Of a stretch of 64,000 bases of DNA, positions 28,431-35,443 are shown piece by piece (the first letter of the stretch is position 1; the number at the start of each line of letters is the position of its first letter). The translations under genes were made by a program, and so were the position numbers. Source of the stretch: Planctomycetaceae bacterium (GTDB lineage: Bacteria; Planctomycetota; Planctomycetia; Planctomycetales; Planctomycetaceae); assembly GCA_018699955.1 (NCBI GenBank), contig JABISG010000115.1, positions 96,286-160,285 on the forward strand. Reading direction: 5' to 3'. The notes beneath the pieces are model-generated. The model did no database searches. It was not told the DNA's origin and worked only from the letters and a program-made list of their open reading frames with translations.

Positions 28431-28515
28431 TGCCCAAGAGAGGACTCGAACCTCCACGTCCATTACGGACACTAGGTCCTGAACCTAGCGCGTCTGCCAA
28501 TTCCGCCACTTGGGC
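28431..28515 (-). tRNA. tRNA-Leu (anticodon CAG)
   Basis: On the minus strand the acceptor stem GCCCAAG pairs with CTTGGGC, followed by discriminator A. The D arm reads TGGCGGAATTGGCAGACGC. The anticodon stem CTAGG/CCTAG encloses loop TTCAGGA, giving anticodon CAG (28479-28481). A long variable arm (TGTCCGTAATGGACG) is typical of class II leucine tRNAs. The T arm GGAGG-TTCGAGT-CCTCT is complete. CCA is not encoded. Confidence 0.97.
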
Positions 28516-28588
28516 CGCGTTTTACTGTCGCGGCGTCTTGGTTGTCGTCGTCGTCGCTCGTTTTGTCAAAGCAACGACGTGATAGGGA

Positions 28589-28616
28589 ATTCTACCAAGT
28601 CAGAGCGCAAGGACAA
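28589..28616 (-). promoter_or_regulatory. Possible promoter for tRNA-Leu
   Basis: On the minus strand TTGTCC is followed after 16 bases by TAGAAT, about 75 bases upstream of the tRNA. The match to sigma-70 boxes is fair, but other hexamers occur nearby (TTGACA at 28564-28569, without a good -10), so the call is tentative. Confidence 0.3.
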
Positions 28617-28738
28617 GCCGAACGAGGCATCCGATAGACTTCCCCTGTCTTTCTTGCACAAAATGGTTTCTCGCACATTCAGGATCGGTCAAGGAACGCT
28701 AATGACGCGTTTCACAGCGAGAGCGATCAGCGTGTTAG

Positions 28739-29425
28739 TTGAGAGGAAGTGGTCGGTCGTATAGAGTGTGGGTGTCGAGCGAATTGGACATCGGTCAGAT
28801 GACGGGAGAACCAGACATGTGTGTCACCGGTGTTCGGGTTCCAACAGTCACCTGCGAAACTCCTTGTAGTTATTGCGTCAAAGTATCTCAGAGGCATGCA
28901 CGCGGAGATTTGGCCTTCGGCAGTCGTGCGGTTTTGCTTTTCTTCGTTCTTCTGCTGAACGGCTGCGGGTCGTCGGGCGATTCCAATTCGGATCAAAGTT
29001 CTCCAGCCGCCAGTCCAGCGGGGGCCGATAAGTTAACCCACAGTCCTGGCCCGGTTTCGGTGCCGGCCGACAGCGAGAATTTCAACGCGTTCGATGAACC
29101 CGTGTTGCCGGCTTTAGCTGCGCAGGAAACACAGCCGAACGGCCCATCCGCTCCGAATGAAACGACACCCGAAACACCGAGTCTTGTTCCCGATAACCCG
29201 ACTACGGACACTCCAACGGCTCCGGCGGTCGTCGATTCGTCGTCGAACACCAAACCCAATGCTGCGTCGCTGCCACCGCGTCTGCCAATCCCCCATGAAG
29301 CAGCGCGACAAGCTGCGCTGAAGGCCGTTCTTGCGACCTTCGATGCCGACTTCAAGGCGACACAGGCGAGCAAAACTTTCGATCCGAAGAAGGCCTTGGT
29401 GGGAACGCTTCGGTCGGCTGCCTAA
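28739..29425 (+). CDS. Lipoprotein, N-terminal part of a gene split by a TAA stop
   Basis: This frame encodes a hydrophobic segment ending in a lipobox (L-L-N-G-C, Cys codon at 28964-28966), then a Ser/Pro/Thr-rich linker of about 110 residues and the start of a helical domain. It stops at TAA 29423-29425. The same frame then continues without another stop to 30619, reading E-E-G-I-E-P-A-T-N-Y-V-L-L-Q-R-A-R-E-L, so the two parts look like one gene of a planctomycete family. The true start is unclear: the first TTG gives a long leader, ATG 28817 is possible, and TTG 28910 gives the best signal peptide but has poor ribosome-site spacing. It could be a recent nonsense mutation or a sequence error. 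Confidence 0.6.
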   Translation: MRGSGRSYRVWVSSELDIGQMTGEPDMCVTGVRVPTVTCETPCSYCVKVSQRHARGDLAFGSRAVLLFFVLLLNGCGSSGDSNSDQSSPAASPAGADKLTHSPGPVSVPADSENFNAFDEPVLPALAAQETQPNGPSAPNETTPETPSLVPDNPTTDTPTAPAVVDSSSNTKPNAASLPPRLPIPHEAARQAALKAVLATFDADFKATQASKTFDPKKALVGTLRSAA

Positions 29426-30619
29426 GAGGAAGGCATCGAACCGGCCACCAACTACGTACTGCTGCAACGGGCGCGTGAGCTGGCGGTTGAAATGTCCGAT
29501 GTTGACCTGGCAATCGAAATCATCGACGAAATGGCCACCCGCTTTGAAATCGACGCGTTGGGGATGAAGGCCGAATCGTTGAGCGCATGCGCCGCCGCGA
29601 CACGCAACCCGACAATTCTGCTGAAGGCCTACCGACGCAGCTCGGAACAGTCTCACCCCGCAATCGAAAACGACAAATTCGATGTCGCCTTGGCGTTCAT
29701 CGATGCGGCATCTCTGGCTGCATCCAAAGCGCGTAACCGTAACCAGATTAAGGCACTGGCGAAGCAACGACGCGCGATAACCGGCTTGCGGAGCAAATTC
29801 AATAAGGCGCAAACGGCCGCCGAAACGCTCAAGGACAACCCCGATGATGAGGCGGCAAACCTGATGCTGGGTAGCTACCTCTGTGTCATCAAAAATGATT
29901 GGCCCGCCGCAGCGCCGTTTCTGTCAAAATGCGGTGTTCCCGATCTTCAGGAAGCGGCATCGCGTGAACTCACGAATCCATTCGAACCGACCGCCCAGGC
30001 ACAACTCGGCGACAAGTGGTGGGAAGCGGCCCAGCGAAAACGCGGTGACGAACAAGCGGCGTACCACGCGCGAGCGAGCCATTGGTACCGCAAAACGCAC
30101 CGAGACCTCACCGGTCTTGAGAAGGTAAAAATCACAGGCCGACTCCGTCAACTCAATGAGATTACAAACAAGCGAACCCTGCGCCCGGGACTTCTCGTGC
30201 GACAGTACAATCCTCTGCAATCACAGCAGCAGGGCGAGCCGCTGTTAAGCGGAACGGAAAAGCTCGGTGACCCGGTGGGCGAATCGAAGGTGATCGCATC
30301 GATTGACACGTGGCGATTCGATGCGAAATTCAACGCGACGGCGACGGGATTCTCGAGAATCGATGAACCGGGCAAATACTCCTTCGAGTCGAACGGTTTC
30401 TACGACCGCAATCTTTTGTTTCTCGATGGAAAACTTGTCCAGAAGTACCAGCAAAGATCTCGCTTTGTTGTTGAACTGGACATCGGGATGCACCCCATCA
30501 TCTCCGTTGGAACCCCTGGAGCACGTGGATATGTGATCGTAACCTGGATGCCCCCCGGTAAATCGACGCTTGAGCCGATTCCACCGGAGCTGTTGTTCCA
30601 CAAGCCACCGGTGCCGTAA
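29426..30619 (+). CDS. C-terminal part of the split lipoprotein gene
   Basis: This continues the preceding frame immediately after its TAA codon. The first internal ATG is at 29492 (M-S-D-V-D-L-A-I-E-I-I-D), but the homologous-looking sequence starts before it. The first 270 codons are helical and TPR-like, with Y-V-L-L-Q-R-A-R-E-L, A-L-G-M-K-A-E-S-L-S-A and A-N-L-M-L-G-S-Y-L. The final hundred residues form a beta-rich domain (D-T-W-R-F-D-A-K, G-K-Y-S-F-E-S-N-G, L-L-F-L-D-G-K) resembling PA14-like modules. If translated alone from 29492 it would lack a signal peptide and stay cytoplasmic, so it is probably non-functional unless the stop is read through or is an error. Confidence 0.6.
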   Translation, partial: EEGIEPATNYVLLQRARELAVEMSDVDLAIEIIDEMATRFEIDALGMKAESLSACAAATRNPTILLKAYRRSSEQSHPAIENDKFDVALAFIDAASLAASKARNRNQIKALAKQRRAITGLRSKFNKAQTAAETLKDNPDDEAANLMLGSYLCVIKNDWPAAAPFLSKCGVPDLQEAASRELTNPFEPTAQAQLGDKWWEAAQRKRGDEQAAYHARASHWYRKTHRDLTGLEKVKITGRLRQLNEITNKRTLRPGLLVRQYNPLQSQQQGEPLLSGTEKLGDPVGESKVIASIDTWRFDAKFNATATGFSRIDEPGKYSFESNGFYDRNLLFLDGKLVQKYQQRSRFVVELDIGMHPIISVGTPGARGYVIVTWMPPGKSTLEPIPPELLFHKPPVP

Positions 30620-30741
30620 CGCGTAGCGCATGCGAATACAGTCGCCGTTGGCCGGACGGCGCCGATTCACTTTGCGATTCGAGCGCGTTCCCTGTAGGCT
30701 AACCGTCTATTCGGTTCACCCTTTCTTGTGGCCAAAACAGC

Positions 30742-32631
30742 ATGGCGGTTGCGGGCTCTAACATTCAGATGGGGCAGACCTTAGCCGAACGCTACCAGGT
30801 CACTGCCACGCTCGGTCAAGGGGGCATGGGCAGCGTTTATCGCGCGATCGACCTCGAGCAGTGGGGCGACGTCGTCATTAAGACCCCGCATGCCGCGTTG
30901 ATGAAAGACCCCGATTTTTCCGCACGGTTTGTTCGTGAGATTCGTTCGCTCGTGCAGTTGTCGCATCCGCACATTGTCAAAGTGCTCGACGTGGATACTC
31001 ACGAGGGCCTGCTGTTTGCCGTCATGCAGTTTCTGCCGGAAGGAAGCCTCGAAGAACGGCAACGTCCCTGTGCGCCGGCCGATGTTCTCTTATGGCTAAT
31101 CGATATTGCCGACGCCCTCGACTTCATGCATCAGCAGGGACTCATCCACCGAGACATCAAGCCGTCGAATATTCTGTTCGACGAATCGGGCGGTGCGTGT
31201 CTTTGCGATTTTGGAATCGCCAAAGCCGTTGCGGCAGCCGATGCCGTTGACGAGAAAGGGCTGACCGGTGCCGGAATGGTCATTGGCATGCCCGAGTTCA
31301 TGGCCCCCGAAATGCTCATGCCCGATCTCTATAGCGAAGAGTACGACGAGCGGGTGGATCAATATGCGTTGGCGGTCACCGTTTATTCCATGCTGGCCGA
31401 CTGCCCGCCGTTCAGTGGCGACAGGGCGGCAACCGTGGCAGTGAAGTTGGCACAAACGAAAGCACCGTTGCTTCACGAACTGCAACCGTCACTCCCCGAG
31501 GAACTCTCGCGGGCTGTCGCACGGGGTTTACTAAAGAAGCCCGACCGCCGTTATCCGAACTGTCACGCGTTTGCCGACGCCGTTTCCAAGGCAATTGGCA
31601 AGAACACGGGGCGAGCGACCAATGTCAACGTGCAGCCATCAACGCAGAAAGAACGCCGGCCTGTAAATCCGGATATGCCGCCCGGCGAGGTCCGCGTCAC
31701 GGCGGTTGCCAGCACGTTGATGGAACAGCGGCCAAATCACGAGCCGGCTGAATTCAACGAGTCTTTTTCAGTCGAGACCGGAAACCGGAACCACGAGAGA
31801 CAACGGCCACTCTCTGTCATCGATCGACTGAAATCACGCGCCGGCATTGCATGGTCGGCGGGGGCTACCCTCTGCCTGATTCTTGCCGTTGTCGCGTTCA
31901 GTTTCTGGAATGGCGCAGAGAACGATTCGTCACAGGCTCCCGCATCCACGAACCCAACAATCCACGCGTCGCTCCCAGTGTTTGAATCGAATGCGAAACC
32001 GTTTCAATTCGATTTTGACACCGGGTCGGGGCCGAACTTTACGGCATTTGATGATGCGGAACTTTTTGAAATTGACACCGACGGCCCCGACCTCAGAATT
32101 GCGAAATCTGCCGACGAGGGGACTGTGAGCGCCGACGGCTGGGTGAACGCCGGGGTTCAGTCGAATTTCAGCATCGAAGGGGACTTCCTGATCACGATGG
32201 AATTTACCCTCGCCAACTTTCCGCCAGCCGGCGCAGACGATCAAATGAATGAGTCGCTGCTTGCCGTCGTTGCGGAAGACGGTGGGACGTTTGAAATCGT
32301 CCGCTATCGGCACGGCAAGTCGAATCAAATCGAATCGTTTTCCATCGCGCCGGTGAAACACGTTTCAGGTGTCGCGCAGAATTCAGGAGTTTCGAGCGGA
32401 CAATTCCGCATCGCCCGCACGGGAACAACAGTGACGGCATTCTACGCGGCGGCTGGAAGTTCGTCGTTCACACCAATCGGCAACGCGACGGGGCTGTCAG
32501 GACCAGTTTGCGTTCGAGCGTTTGCCGCCCAGGGACAGCAAGACGGACTTCGCTCCACAACGGCATTAGACGTCAGCTTCGATAACCTGATCATCCAGGC
32601 AGAAAAGATCAATGGTTTGCCTGCCCCATAG
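30742..32631 (+). CDS. Membrane Ser/Thr protein kinase with extracytoplasmic domain
   Basis: A 629-residue Hanks-type kinase (PknB-like). The catalytic domain covers about residues 18-285: the Gly-rich loop G-Q-G-G-M-G-S-V, Lys47 in V-V-I-K, H-R-D-I-K-P-S-N with catalytic Asp138, D-F-G at 156-158, and M-A-P-E. All key residues are present, so it should be active. A linker leads to one transmembrane helix near 370-388 (A-T-L-C-L-I-L-A-V-V-A-F-S-F-W). The C-terminal 240 residues are beta-rich and lie outside the cytoplasm; they look like a lectin- or laminin-G-like jelly-roll, a possible sensor. It follows the split lipoprotein gene. Substrates cannot be told from sequence. Confidence 0.93.
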   Translation: MAVAGSNIQMGQTLAERYQVTATLGQGGMGSVYRAIDLEQWGDVVIKTPHAALMKDPDFSARFVREIRSLVQLSHPHIVKVLDVDTHEGLLFAVMQFLPEGSLEERQRPCAPADVLLWLIDIADALDFMHQQGLIHRDIKPSNILFDESGGACLCDFGIAKAVAAADAVDEKGLTGAGMVIGMPEFMAPEMLMPDLYSEEYDERVDQYALAVTVYSMLADCPPFSGDRAATVAVKLAQTKAPLLHELQPSLPEELSRAVARGLLKKPDRRYPNCHAFADAVSKAIGKNTGRATNVNVQPSTQKERRPVNPDMPPGEVRVTAVASTLMEQRPNHEPAEFNESFSVETGNRNHERQRPLSVIDRLKSRAGIAWSAGATLCLILAVVAFSFWNGAENDSSQAPASTNPTIHASLPVFESNAKPFQFDFDTGSGPNFTAFDDAELFEIDTDGPDLRIAKSADEGTVSADGWVNAGVQSNFSIEGDFLITMEFTLANFPPAGADDQMNESLLAVVAEDGGTFEIVRYRHGKSNQIESFSIAPVKHVSGVAQNSGVSSGQFRIARTGTTVTAFYAAAGSSSFTPIGNATGLSGPVCVRAFAAQGQQDGLRSTTALDVSFDNLIIQAEKINGLPAP

Positions 32632-32699
32632 GCCACCGATTTTCGACCTGTAGGAAACAACAGCCGAAAGCAACCGGAGAGACACTGAGGGACAGATCA

Positions 32700-33344
32700 T
32701 TGCCGAAGGGAACCAAACACAAGCTGCTGATCGATGGTCCCAGGCACGCGTCACGCACCGTCGTGCTTGCTCACGGCGCTGGCGCGGGAATGGACAGCGA
32801 ATTCATGCAGACAATGGCCGCGGGTCTGGCCGACTGCGGCCTCCAAGTCGTTCGGTTCGAGTTTCCCTACATGATCAAGCGCCGCGACACGGGCACGCGC
32901 AGGCCGCCCGATCGGGGGCCGATTCTGCATCAGACGTGGCTTGAAGTGATCGAGTCGCTGGAAATCGACAACCTGATCATCGGCGGCAAATCGATGGGTG
33001 GGCGCATCGCCAGTCTGGTTGCCGACGAGGCCGGGATCGATGGGTTGATCTGTTTCGGATATCCGTTTCATCCGTCCGGCAAACCGGACAAACTGCGGGT
33101 CGAACATCTCGAAGCCATCGAAACTCCGACGTTGATTGTGCAGGGCGATCGCGATGCGCTGGGCAATAAAGCAGACGTCGCCGGCTACAATTTATCGTCG
33201 AACATCCAATTGCATTGGCTGCCGGATGGCGATCACAGCTTCAAGCCACGTAAAATCTCTGGACGGTCACAAGCAGACAATTGGAACGACGTCATCCAGA
33301 CGGCCGCGGAATTCGCAAAGAACGTACCGACGAAGAAAGGCTGA
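32700..33344 (+). CDS. Alpha/beta hydrolase (KANL3/Tex30-like)
   Basis: A 214-residue cytoplasmic hydrolase of the small dienelactone-hydrolase-like group related to KANL3/Tex30. The oxyanion region is A-H-G-A-G-A-G-M-D-S. The nucleophile elbow is G-G-K-S-M-G-G-R with Ser98, the acid is Asp152 in G-D-R-D-A-L-G, and the base is His179 in G-D-H-S-F. The triad is complete. The start is a TTG at 32700; the next in-frame ATG would remove the first strand, so TTG is accepted. The next gene begins 11 bases after the stop, suggesting co-transcription. The substrate is unknown. Confidence 0.85.
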   Translation: MPKGTKHKLLIDGPRHASRTVVLAHGAGAGMDSEFMQTMAAGLADCGLQVVRFEFPYMIKRRDTGTRRPPDRGPILHQTWLEVIESLEIDNLIIGGKSMGGRIASLVADEAGIDGLICFGYPFHPSGKPDKLRVEHLEAIETPTLIVQGDRDALGNKADVAGYNLSSNIQLHWLPDGDHSFKPRKISGRSQADNWNDVIQTAAEFAKNVPTKKG

Positions 33345-33355
33345 AACCCGCTGAC

Positions 33356-33958
33356 ATGATCACGCTTCAAATTTTCTCCGACTACATCTGACCGTGGTGC
33401 TATCTCTGCACCGTGCGTGTGGAAAAACTGCAGGCGGCCTTTGACATCGACGTCGTCTTTCGGCAGTTTCCGTTACATCCGGAAACACCCGAAGCCGGAC
33501 TTTCGCTGGAAGAACTGTTCGCCGGTCGCAACATCGACATCCCGGCTGCCCAGGCGCGGATGACGCAGCTGATGGCTGAAGAAGGTTTGCCCTATGGCGA
33601 GCGGACGATGACCTACAATAGCCGGCTGGCACAGGAACTGGCGAAGTGGGCCGAGACTCAACCGAATGGTAAGCAAATCCACGATGCGCTGTTCCATGCC
33701 TACTTCGCCGATGGTGTGAACCTCGCGAAGATTGACAACTTGGCCGCGATTGCCGAGCGACTTGGACTGCCCGCTACGAAGGCGGAACGAGTGCTGGCGG
33801 AGCGGCAGTTTTCAGACGCGGTCGATGCCGATTGGCAACGGTCGCGCGAATTGGGAATTACCGGCGTGCCGACGTTCGTCGTTGGCAACCGGGGTCTTGT
33901 CGGAGCGCAGCCGTATGAGCAACTGGAAGCACTCGTCGCGTCGGCCGATGGCGATTGA
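33356..33958 (+). CDS. DsbA/FrnE-type thiol oxidoreductase with in-frame TGA at the CPWC motif: probable selenoprotein
   Basis: From ATG 33356 the protein reads I-F-S-D-Y-I, then TGA (33389-33391), then P-W-C-Y-L-C. FrnE-like DsbA relatives have D-Y-x-C-P-W-C-Y at exactly this point, so the TGA replaces the first catalytic Cys, giving UPWC if read as selenocysteine at residue 12. The remaining frame is intact for 188 codons and has the usual helical insert and the cis-Pro loop G-V-P-T-F-V-V-G-N. A hairpin starts two bases after the TGA. An alternative start (GTG 33413) would omit the active site and give a useless protein. The alternatives are a nonsense mutation or a sequence error. Full length would be 200 residues. 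It lies 11 bases after the hydrolase gene. Confidence 0.75.
33393..33415 (+). promoter_or_regulatory. Candidate SECIS hairpin after the TGA codon
   Basis: CGTGGTGC pairs with GCACCGTG through 8 bp (two G-T wobbles) around a 7-base loop TATCTCT, starting two bases after the TGA. Bacterial SECIS elements lie just downstream of the UGA, but usually have the apical loop about 16 or more bases away and a G near the start of the loop. Here the loop begins 10 bases after the TGA and lacks that G, so the match is imperfect. Confidence 0.35.
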
Positions 33959-33970
33959 GGTGGTTATGGT

Positions 33971-34513
33971 TTACTGCTGCTGCGAACCAAGCCACTCTGC
34001 CAGTTGTTTCAAGTCGGCCGTGTCCATTCCCAGCACAAGCTCTTGCCGATGGATGCTATGAATCGCCAGGATGTGATCGGCGTGAAAAACGACCGAATCG
34101 CCCTGATGAAGTTCATGCAGCCGGACTTCGTACAACGGGTTGTCCACCACGCCGACGAAAAAGCCGCCGTCACGTTCAGTGATTTGCGCCCAGAAATCTT
34201 CACCCCAACCGCGTGACGGCACATCTTGCTGCGGCAGCGGCTGCAAAGTCGCTGGCTGCTCGTGGCTGAGGATGGGTTTGGACATCTCACCGTTGCACGA
34301 CGGACAAGAACATTGCGCGGCATCCTCTTCATGCACCGAGAAGCGAGGCGAGTCGATTCTGAGTTCAACAAAGTGGTCGATGCCGACATGCTTCTTAAGG
34401 ACGGATGGCGGAATCTGAAAATGCGGGCCATTCTCAGCGTGCATTTTGACGCCATCGATTAACTCGTAGCCGTTGGCGAACTGCTGGGCTTGGAACTGTT
34501 GTTCGAGTGTCAT
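33971..34513 (-). CDS. Unknown 180-residue cytoplasmic protein
   Basis: The protein has no signal peptide or membrane segment. A central C-S-C-P-S-C-N motif could be half of a zinc site. The C-terminal half reads W-G-E-D-F-W-A-Q-I, then G-F-F-V-G-V-V-D-N-P-L-Y, then G-D-S-V-V-F-H-A-D-H-I-L, a pattern that loosely recalls DUF2314-type proteins, but I would not assign it. It starts four bases after the end of the phosphodiesterase gene on the same strand, so the two are probably co-transcribed. It converges with the oxidoreductase gene with 12 bases between stops. Confidence 0.7.
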   Translation of the reverse strand: MTLEQQFQAQQFANGYELIDGVKMHAENGPHFQIPPSVLKKHVGIDHFVELRIDSPRFSVHEEDAAQCSCPSCNGEMSKPILSHEQPATLQPLPQQDVPSRGWGEDFWAQITERDGGFFVGVVDNPLYEVRLHELHQGDSVVFHADHILAIHSIHRQELVLGMDTADLKQLAEWLGSQQQ

Positions 34514-34517
34514 GGCT

Positions 34518-35312
34518 TTACAGTTCCTTCAGCGTTTTTACCAATCGGGCCGGGTCGTCGCTGCTTAGCGAATCAGGCTTGTGCAGTAGCAACGGAAAGA
34601 CGTCGTCCGGTTTGCCGGTTGTGCCGTTCAGGTGCAGTTTCGCTCCGGTCTTGCGGACGCGGCGAACAAGATTCGCATCGTTTTTCAACCACTTCGGCCA
34701 CAGGCGAATCGTCTTCACGCCCGCCTTGGCGAAGGCTTCGATGGCCTGCTGATTGGGGATCAGGCCGAGCTGTTTCGCTTGCGGCAACAATCGGCGAAAC
34801 AGCAGCGCCTGATCGACGCTGCGAACGCCGACGATTGTCCGTTTCGGCGATCCGTGGGCTTTGACCTCGGCAACGACTGCCGTGTTGTACTCATCGCCCT
34901 GCTGCTTCAAATCGAGCAAGACATCGATCTTGCCCTTGCAGAGAACGAGAACTTCTTTGAGGGTGGGGACGCGTTGAGCGCGGTATTTCGGATCGAACCA
35001 GCTTCCGGCATCGAGTTGCCGTACTTCGACCAGAGTTTTGTCCTGCAGTTTTCCGCTGCCGTTGGTCGTCCGGTCGAGCGTGGCATCGTGCAGAATGACC
35101 AGATGGCCGTCCTTGGTTGTGCGGACATCGACTTCGACTGCTGTCGCGCCGGCTGCGATGGCCCGCTGGATACTCACCAGCGTGCACTCCGGGCGGTCGG
35201 CACTGGAACCACGATGGGCGATGATTTGCGTGACGCGCGTGTCGGCCTTGGCGCTGGAAGCGAGCGTCAAGGCAATGACGGCGGCAGCCAGAAAACGAAA
35301 TTGTCGCAACAT
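34518..35312 (-). CDS. Glycerophosphodiester phosphodiesterase, exported
   Basis: A 264-residue GDPD-family enzyme hydrolysing glycerophosphodiesters to glycerol 3-phosphate and an alcohol. The start at 35312 is chosen because it opens a clean signal peptide (F-L-A-A-A-V-I-A-L-T-L-A-S-S-A-K-A). The active site shows H-R-G at 33-35, E-V-D near 60-62 and H-D-A-T-L-D-R-T-T-N-G-S-G from 75. The TIM barrel appears complete. Export suggests a role in phospholipid or glycerophosphodiester scavenging outside the cytoplasm. It is probably co-transcribed with the unknown 180-residue gene behind it. No transporter for glycerol phosphate is adjacent. Confidence 0.92.
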   Translation of the reverse strand: MLRQFRFLAAAVIALTLASSAKADTRVTQIIAHRGSSADRPECTLVSIQRAIAAGATAVEVDVRTTKDGHLVILHDATLDRTTNGSGKLQDKTLVEVRQLDAGSWFDPKYRAQRVPTLKEVLVLCKGKIDVLLDLKQQGDEYNTAVVAEVKAHGSPKRTIVGVRSVDQALLFRRLLPQAKQLGLIPNQQAIEAFAKAGVKTIRLWPKWLKNDANLVRRVRKTGAKLHLNGTTGKPDDVFPLLLHKPDSLSSDDPARLVKTLKEL

Positions 35313-35443
35313 GGCGTGTGTGCCTTTCACGAGGCGGTGCATTCGGTGTTTGTTCTTTCGATATGTTACCATGGCAGCGACCTGGTATCGCCTCTGCGGC
35401 GAGTTGAACCTTGAATGCGTCCTCAGTTTTGTGAAGCCCCCAT

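Noticed and set aside
29423..29425. Selenocysteine or pyrrolysine as an explanation for the stop in the lipoprotein gene
   Set aside because: The codon is TAA, which is not used for either residue, and it is not at a Cys position; mutation or sequence error is simpler.
32700..33344. Hydrolase considered a possible acyltransferase or thioesterase
   Set aside because: The G-x-S-x-G elbow and compact size fit the KANL3/Tex30-like hydrolases better; no acyl carrier context.
33413..33958. Oxidoreductase starting at an internal GTG after the TGA
   Set aside because: This start removes the first strand and the active-site motif, has no clear ribosome site, and the upstream in-frame sequence matches the family; the TGA-containing frame is preferred.
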